64,000 nucleotides of DNA from Actinoplanes couchii (lineage in GTDB: Bacteria; Actinomycetota; Actinomycetes; Mycobacteriales; Micromonosporaceae): NCBI RefSeq assembly GCF_016862075.1, contig NZ_BOMG01000021.1, positions 39,537-103,536 on the forward strand. The letters run 5' to 3'. The notes below the pieces were generated by a model that made no database searches, was not told the DNA's origin, and saw only the letters and a list, made by a program, of their open reading frames with translations. Position 1 is the first letter of the stretch; each line of letters opens with the position of its first letter. The position numbers and the translations under genes are program-made. Shown piece by piece: positions 58,706 to 64,000 of this stretch.

Positions 58706-59826
58706 GCGTGCCACGGGTGGTGCTGGCCGGAGCGCACGGCCACGGCAGCGGTCATCTGCACAACCTCGCGCGGCTGCACGAGGCCGGCCGGATCCGGTTC
58801 GTCGGGGTGGCCGACCCGGTCGCCCTCCAGGACGGGGAGCTGACCCTGGCCGGGGACGCCCGCTGGGCCCCCGACCTGGGCGTTCTCCTCACCGAGACCA
58901 CCCCGGACGTCGTGGTGGTCTGCACCCCCGTGCACACCCACACCGAACTCGCCGCGGCCGCGATGCGGGCCGGCGCGGACGTCTTCCTGGAGAAGCCGGT
59001 CGCGCCGACCCTGGCCGAGTTCGAGCACCTGGTGGCCGTCCAGCGGGAGACCGGCCGGGTGGTCCAGGTCGGTTTCCAGGCCAACGGCTCGGGCGCGGTC
59101 ACCGAACTCCGGCGGCGCATCGCCGCCGGGGACCTCGGCGAGATCCGCGGCATCGGCGCGACCGGGCTCTGGTGGCGCGGCGACGAGTACTGGAACCGGG
59201 CCGCCTGGGCCGGCCGCCGGCACCTGGCCGGCCGCGAGGTCAACGACGGCGCGCTGACCAACCCGTTCGCGCACGCCATCGCCCTGGCCCTGGTCCTGGA
59301 CGGCTCCGGCGGCGCGGACCCGGTCCGCCGGGTCGAGCTGGACGCTTACCGGACCCGGGCCGCGGAGTCGCACGACACCGCGAGCGTGCGGATCCTGACC
59401 GCCCGCGGCACCCCGGTCACGGTCGCCGCCACCCTGTGCGCGCAGCCGGAGAGCGAACCGGTCGTCACCGTGCACGGCAGCCTCGACAGCGTGGAGCTGC
59501 ACTACACCGAGGACCTGCTGATCAGTGCCGACGGCGCGACCCGGCACCCGCGTACCGACCTGATGGAGAACCTCCTGGACCACCGCGACGGCGCCGCCGA
59601 TCTGCTGGTGCCGCTGGCCGGGTGTCTGGCGTTCACCCAGGTCGTGGAGGCGGTGCGGCTCGGGCCCGACCCGCTGCCGGTCGCGCAGGAGGACCTCACC
59701 GATCTGATCGATCTGACCCGGCGGGCCGCGGCCGGGGGCAGTCTGTACAGCGAGCTGGGCGCGGACTGGGCTCGTGCGACACCGTTCATCTGGACACCTT
59801 CAGTACCGGCTCGGGAAGGCAACTGA
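58702..59826 (+). CDS. Gfo/Idh/MocA-family oxidoreductase
   Basis: The protein has 374 aa; the ATG overlaps the previous stop (ATGA). The Rossmann loop is VVLAGAHGHGSGHLHNLARL, a His-rich variant of GxGxxG. VFLEKPVAPTLAEFEHLVAV carries the conserved EKP lysine, and VGFQANGSGAVTELRRRIAA and GRREVNDGAL-type C-terminal residues (NDGALTNPFAHAIALAL) replace the usual HxxD. It may oxidise a sugar or glycoside hydroxyl. Its tight coupling to the phosphatase and alpha-mannosidase suggests it acts on the imported glycan or its products. Confidence 0.88.
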   Translation: MSVPRVVLAGAHGHGSGHLHNLARLHEAGRIRFVGVADPVALQDGELTLAGDARWAPDLGVLLTETTPDVVVVCTPVHTHTELAAAAMRAGADVFLEKPVAPTLAEFEHLVAVQRETGRVVQVGFQANGSGAVTELRRRIAAGDLGEIRGIGATGLWWRGDEYWNRAAWAGRRHLAGREVNDGALTNPFAHAIALALVLDGSGGADPVRRVELDAYRTRAAESHDTASVRILTARGTPVTVAATLCAQPESEPVVTVHGSLDSVELHYTEDLLISADGATRHPRTDLMENLLDHRDGAADLLVPLAGCLAFTQVVEAVRLGPDPLPVAQEDLTDLIDLTRRAAAGGSLYSELGADWARATPFIWTPSVPAREGN

Positions 59827-59831
59827 CACCC

Positions 59832-62800
59832 ATGCGGATCACCGCGATCGAGGGCACCGATCTCTTCATCGGGACGGAGGCGGCACCCCGGCAGGTCGTC
59901 CGGGTCACCGTCGCCGCCGACGAGGCGACCGACTCCTTGCGGGTACGGATAGAGGGCCCCACCGTACGTACGCCCGAACCGGTGTCGATCTCCGCCCTTG
60001 CCGCCGGTGAGACCAGAACCGTCGAGGTCGGCGTGCACATCTCGGCGCCCGCGACGGCCGGCTCCCCGCACCGGGTGACCGCCGTCGCCGGGTCTGCCCA
60101 GCTGGACGGCCAGATCCGGGCGGCCGACACCGGCTGGACGATGTGGATGGTGTCGCACTTCCACTATGACCCGGTGTGGTGGAACACCCAGCGCGGGTTC
60201 ACCGAGGTGTGGCAGCAGCTGCCCGACGTGCCGAAGGCCGACAAGCTCCGGCCGGCGTTCGTCCGGACCGCGTTCGATCTGGTCCGCGCGCACCTCGACG
60301 CGGCCCGCCTGGACGAGGACTACCGCTTCGTCCTCGCCGAGATCGACTACCTGAAGCCGTACTGGGACGTCTACCCGGAGGACCGCGCCGACCTGCGCCG
60401 GATGCTGAGCGAGGGCCGGGTCGAGCTGGTCGGCGGCATGTACAACGAGCCGAACACCAACCTCACCCACCCCGAGTCGACGATCCGCAACACCGCACTC
60501 GGCGTGGAGTACCAGCGTGACGTCCTCGGCGGCGACCCGCAGACCGCCTGGATGCTGGACGTTTTCGGACACGACCCGGCGTTCCCCGGCCTGATGGCGG
60601 ACGCCGGGCTGACCTCCAACTCGTGGGCGCGCGGTCCGTTCCACCACATCGGGCCGCGCCGGCACACCGGCGACATGGAGCGGATGCAGTTCCCCAGCGA
60701 GTTCGAGTGGATCTCGCCGAGCGGTCGGGGACTGCTCACCTCCTACATGGCCAACCACTACGTGGCCGGGTGGGACGTGGAGCGCAAAGAGACCCTCGAA
60801 GAGGCCATGGCAGAGGCCTACCATCAGTACCGTGAGCTGCGGAAAGTCGCCGCCACCCGGAACGTGATGCTGCCCGTCGGGCACGACCACAACATCCCGT
60901 CGAAGTGGTGCACCGAGATCCACCGGGAGTGGGCCAAGCGGTATGTGTGGCCGCGGTTCCGGATGGGGATCCCGCGGGACTTCTTCGATGCGGTGCGGGC
61001 CGGCTCCACCGGTTTCTCGCCACAGACCCGGGACATGAACCCGGTGTACACCGGCAAGGACGTCTCCTACATCGACACCAAGCAGGCGCAGCGGGCCATC
61101 GAGACGATCGTTCTCGACGCCGAGCGCCTGGGGACCCTGGCCGGGTTGCTCGGTACCGAATACCCCGCCGTCGCTCTGGACAAGGCGTGGAAGCTGCTCG
61201 CCTACGGGGCGCACCACGACGCGGTCACCGGGACCGAATCCGATCAGGTCTATCTGGACCTTCTCGCGGGCTGGCGGGAGGCGTTCGAGCTGGGTGCCGC
61301 GTCCCGGCGGTCCGCCGTCGCCGGGCTCGCCGCCGCCGCTGACACCCGGGGTGACGGGCCGGCGGTGCTGGTCGCCAACTCGCTGTCCTGGGAACGCGGG
61401 GGAGTGGTGCGGCTCGACCTCGACTTCCCGGCGCCCGGACCGTCCGCGGTCTCGCTCGGTGTCCCCGCCGTCGCCGACGCCTTCACCACCCACGCCGATG
61501 GCACCCTCGCATCGGTGAGCCTGACCGCTCTTGCCCAGTCTGTTCCGTCTCTCGGCTACCAGGTCTGGCACGTCGGGTCGGACACCGCTGCGGCGGTCAC
61601 CGGCTGGCTTCCGGCCGCCGGCGAGCCCGTCATCGCCAACGACCGGTTCTCGGTACGGATGGAGCACGGTGCCCTGACCAGCATCCTGGACCTGCGCAGC
61701 GGTCGTGAACTGCTGCGATCCGGCGGGTTCGGCGATCAGATCGTGGTGCAGGAGGAGTATCCGGACCACCCGTACTGGGGCGAGGGCCCGTGGCACCTGC
61801 TGCCCAAGGGCCCCGGGGTGTCGCCGGCCACCGCCGAGGTCCGGGTGCTGCACAGTGCCGTCGGCAGCCGCCTGGTGGCCTCGTCGGTCCTCGACGAGCT
61901 GCGGATCACCCGTGAGGTGACGCTGTACCACGGGTCGGACCGGATCGAGTTCCGCACCCACGTCGACGGGTCGATCGGGCAGGACCGCCTGCTGCGGGTC
62001 CGGTTCGACCTCGACGTGCCCGGGGCGCTGCCGGTCTCCGAGGTGGGGTTCGCCGCGATCGGGCGGTCCTTCGGCTATCCCGAACTGGACACCGCCGAGA
62101 ACCTGTGGACGCTGGACAACCCGGCGCACACCTGGGCCGGCCTGTCGTCCACCGCCCGTCTCCGTTTCGCCGACGGCACCCAGAAGGCCATCGGGGTAGC
62201 CGAGGTGATCGGTTCCGGCGATCTCCGTGACGTGGTGGTGGCCCTGGTCCAGAAGGGCGTGACCTCGACGGCGACCGTCCCGGACAGCCACCGTTACGGC
62301 TCCCTGGACGCCGACTCCAACATGCCGGACATCCGGATCGCCATCGGCGAGAACTCTTTCACGGCAGCGGTCCTGGCCGAGTCGGACCCGGCGTACACGG
62401 AGCTGCTGGCCACCCACGGCCACGTCTTCATCCCGGCGATCCCGGTCTCCGGGACCGACCTCCGGGGCCCCCGCGACCTCCCGGTCCTGATAGTCACCGA
62501 CCCCGCTTCTCTGATCACCGACCTGTCCGACGCAGTGATCGAAGTCAGCCACCCGCACCCCGCCGCCCGAACCACCGCTTCCTCGCCCGGCATTTCCGAC
62601 TTTTCCGATTTTTCGGTAGCGGTGGTGAACCAGGGCACGCCCGGCTTCGTGATCAGCCACGACGGTTCGCTCTACGTGAACCTGATGCGCTCCTGCACCG
62701 GCTGGCCCAGCGGAGTCTGGATCGACGGCCCGCGCCGTACGGTCCCGGACGGTTCCGGTTTCCAGTTGCAGCACTGGACCCACACCTTCCGCTACAGCCT

Positions 62801-63935
62801 GGTCGCCGGGGAGGGCGACTGGCGCAAGGCCGGTTTCGTCCGCGCGGGCCAGGAGGCCAACCACCCCCTGATCGCCACCGTCGTCCCGGCGACCTCCGGT
62901 GACCTGCCGCCCACGGCGTCCCTCGGCGAGGTGTCCCCGCCAACGGTGGTGTTGGCGGCCTTGAAGCCGGAAAACCACAGGATCACCACCCGCGTGTACG
63001 AATCCACCGGCACCCCGGCCCAGGCCCGCATCCGTCTCCACGGCGGCCTCGGCTCCCCGGCCCGAACCACGGTCCTCGGCAAGCCGCTGCCTCTCGAGCC
63101 GCTGGCGATGTGTCCCGGTGGCGGACCGCTTCCCGACCTCCGCGAGCCGATCGCCCATGACGGTGATGTCGTCGTTCACCTCGACCCGGCCGACATCGTC
63201 ACCGTCGCCGCTCAGCCGGCATCGGCTGTCGCGGTGGCCTCGCCGGTGGAGCCGGTCCAGCCGATCTTCACCAGGTACTGGATGCACAACAAGGGGCCCG
63301 CCCCGCTGGGCGGCCTGCCGGTGACCGTGCACATCGACGCGTCCGGCCCTGCCGCGCGTCTGACGGTCAGCACCAGCACCGGGCCCGCATCCGGCGAGGT
63401 GACCCTGGACGTCCCGCCGGGCTTGACCGTCTCCCCGTCCGGCCCGTTCCGTTACGACCTGGCGGCCGGTGCCCACCAGCAGTTCGACCTGACGCTGTCC
63501 GGTGCGGCGGAGGGCGGTCGCCATCTGGTGGCGAGGATCGTCGACCCGCAGGGCCAGCTCCTGGAGGACGCGGTGACCCTGTCCCCGGCCGAGATCCAGG
63601 CCGACCTGACCCCGGCGGCGCTGACGGTGACCCCGGGTGAGACCGCCACCGTGCGCCTCGCCCTGCACAACCCGGGCGCGGGCCCGCTGCGAGGCGAGGC
63701 CCAGCTGTTGTCCCCGTTCGGCACCTGGGGGGACACCGGTGACGAGCTGTCGATCCAGCCATGGATCCAGGGCTACGCCCTGCAGCCGGGCGAGTCGGCC
63801 ACAGTGGAGTTCACCGTCCGAGCGGCTCCGACGGCCCGGCCGAAGAGCGAGTGGTGGGCCTTGGCCAGGGTCACGGCACTGGGCGAGGTCGCGTACACCG
63901 CTTCGATCTCCTTGTCCGTCGCCCTTCGCCCCTGA
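59832..63935 (+). CDS. GH38-family alpha-mannosidase, cytoplasmic
   Basis: The protein has 1367 aa, longer than the usual 1000, from ATG at 59832. After an N-terminal beta domain (1-100), the GH38 barrel begins with MVSHFHYDPVWWNTQRGFTE (Zn ligands, about 109). It continues with VGGMYNEPNTNLTHPESTIR, the nucleophile Asp in WMLDVFGHDPAFPGLMADAG (about 243), and LAYGAHHDAVTGTESDQVYL (late Zn His and Asp). Beta-sandwich domains follow, and the end holds NEW3-like repeats (TVTPGETATVRLALHNPGAG). No signal peptide, so imported substrate is likely processed inside. The barrel is fully conserved. Confidence 0.94.
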   Translation: MRITAIEGTDLFIGTEAAPRQVVRVTVAADEATDSLRVRIEGPTVRTPEPVSISALAAGETRTVEVGVHISAPATAGSPHRVTAVAGSAQLDGQIRAADTGWTMWMVSHFHYDPVWWNTQRGFTEVWQQLPDVPKADKLRPAFVRTAFDLVRAHLDAARLDEDYRFVLAEIDYLKPYWDVYPEDRADLRRMLSEGRVELVGGMYNEPNTNLTHPESTIRNTALGVEYQRDVLGGDPQTAWMLDVFGHDPAFPGLMADAGLTSNSWARGPFHHIGPRRHTGDMERMQFPSEFEWISPSGRGLLTSYMANHYVAGWDVERKETLEEAMAEAYHQYRELRKVAATRNVMLPVGHDHNIPSKWCTEIHREWAKRYVWPRFRMGIPRDFFDAVRAGSTGFSPQTRDMNPVYTGKDVSYIDTKQAQRAIETIVLDAERLGTLAGLLGTEYPAVALDKAWKLLAYGAHHDAVTGTESDQVYLDLLAGWREAFELGAASRRSAVAGLAAAADTRGDGPAVLVANSLSWERGGVVRLDLDFPAPGPSAVSLGVPAVADAFTTHADGTLASVSLTALAQSVPSLGYQVWHVGSDTAAAVTGWLPAAGEPVIANDRFSVRMEHGALTSILDLRSGRELLRSGGFGDQIVVQEEYPDHPYWGEGPWHLLPKGPGVSPATAEVRVLHSAVGSRLVASSVLDELRITREVTLYHGSDRIEFRTHVDGSIGQDRLLRVRFDLDVPGALPVSEVGFAAIGRSFGYPELDTAENLWTLDNPAHTWAGLSSTARLRFADGTQKAIGVAEVIGSGDLRDVVVALVQKGVTSTATVPDSHRYGSLDADSNMPDIRIAIGENSFTAAVLAESDPAYTELLATHGHVFIPAIPVSGTDLRGPRDLPVLIVTDPASLITDLSDAVIEVSHPHPAARTTASSPGISDFSDFSVAVVNQGTPGFVISHDGSLYVNLMRSCTGWPSGVWIDGPRRTVPDGSGFQLQHWTHTFRYSLVAGEGDWRKAGFVRAGQEANHPLIATVVPATSGDLPPTASLGEVSPPTVVLAALKPENHRITTRVYESTGTPAQARIRLHGGLGSPARTTVLGKPLPLEPLAMCPGGGPLPDLREPIAHDGDVVVHLDPADIVTVAAQPASAVAVASPVEPVQPIFTRYWMHNKGPAPLGGLPVTVHIDASGPAARLTVSTSTGPASGEVTLDVPPGLTVSPSGPFRYDLAAGAHQQFDLTLSGAAEGGRHLVARIVDPQGQLLEDAVTLSPAEIQADLTPAALTVTPGETATVRLALHNPGAGPLRGEAQLLSPFGTWGDTGDELSIQPWIQGYALQPGESATVEFTVRAAPTARPKSEWWALARVTALGEVAYTASISLSVALRP

Positions 63936-63937
63936 CT

Positions 63938-63982
63938 GCCCGGCCGGCCGGGCATCACCCTTCACCTCCGGCCGGCCGGAGG
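63938..63982. terminator. Two GC palindromes after the mannosidase operon
   Basis: GCCCGGCCGGCCGGGC (63938-63953) and CCTCCGGCCGGCCGGAGG (63965-63982) are both perfect palindromes, three bases after the stop and 11 bases apart. Folded as hairpins they would close the operon transcript. The remaining 18 bp to the window end hold nothing recognisable. Confidence 0.6.
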
Positions 63983-64000
63983 GCTTCGCCTTTCGCCTCC

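Noticed and set aside
62560..62635. T-rich Ser-Asp-Phe patch in the mannosidase as a repeat expansion
   Set aside because: Only two or three short SDF-like repeats; too little to separate from ordinary drift.
59502..63965. 1487-residue minus-strand open frame over the mannosidase
   Set aside because: Antisense to a GH38 enzyme with conserved catalytic motifs; no ribosome site or domain.

Overview
The window is 64 kb of very GC-rich actinobacterial chromosome. Coding style fits a Micromonosporaceae/Actinoplanes-type soil organism: strong G/C third positions, many GTG starts, 4-base gene overlaps (ATGA, GTGA), lipobox proteins, IdeR/DtxR-type iron boxes and several genes that look leaderless. 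That placement is inferred from style and gene families, not from a marker gene. No rRNA, tRNA, CRISPR array, transposase or phage structural gene was seen.

Layout. 0-1 kb: the start of an MFS exporter, divergent from its TetR regulator. 1-12.5 kb: a secreted nuclease, a histidine kinase/response regulator pair divergent from a MacAB-type efflux operon ending in a lipoprotein, a class A penicillin-binding protein, and an MFS exporter with a MarR regulator. 12.5-16.6 kb: an unrecognised gene pair (131 aa plus 667 aa) and a regulator made of two AraC units in tandem. 16.6-25.6 kb: an iron-siderophore operon under an IdeR-like box, holding a siderophore-interacting protein fused to a methyltransferase, a binding protein, two FecCD permeases, an ATPase and two exporter-fold ABC half-transporters with complementary nucleotide-site loss (IrtAB-like). 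25.6-35.8 kb: a stress protein, a MerR-controlled drug ABC transporter, RraA, a solitary DUF4132 protein, an alpha/beta hydrolase-like protein without its serine, a CDF metal exporter with a His-rich partner, and a DUF4143 ATPase. 35.8-37.8 kb: a decayed CtpD-like metal ATPase/ArsR locus. 37.8-41.7 kb: a second iron-siderophore ABC system with its own IdeR-like box.

41.7-49.9 kb is a c-di-GMP and repeat-rich stretch. A degenerate GGDEF-EAL membrane protein and an apparently active diguanylate cyclase flank a block of minisatellites (13-, 16-, 32- and 18-bp units) and small genes. Two GntR-family genes close the stretch.

49.9-64 kb is a carbohydrate locus. It holds IolE-like and IolG-like enzymes, a toroid/beta-sandwich protein of unknown activity, a sugar ABC importer (binding protein and two permeases) behind a strong promoter with a LacI-type operator, a Tat-exported PAP2 phosphatase, a second Gfo/Idh/MocA enzyme and a large GH38 alpha-mannosidase. 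Inositol-like oxidation, mannosidase and phosphatase functions together suggest uptake and breakdown of a mannosylated, possibly inositol- or phosphate-bearing glycan. That reading is an inference.

Recurring theme: several genes on the minus strand (MFS exporter, MarR, the 162-aa membrane protein) carry a short tandem duplication of their 3' end, stop codon included, just downstream.
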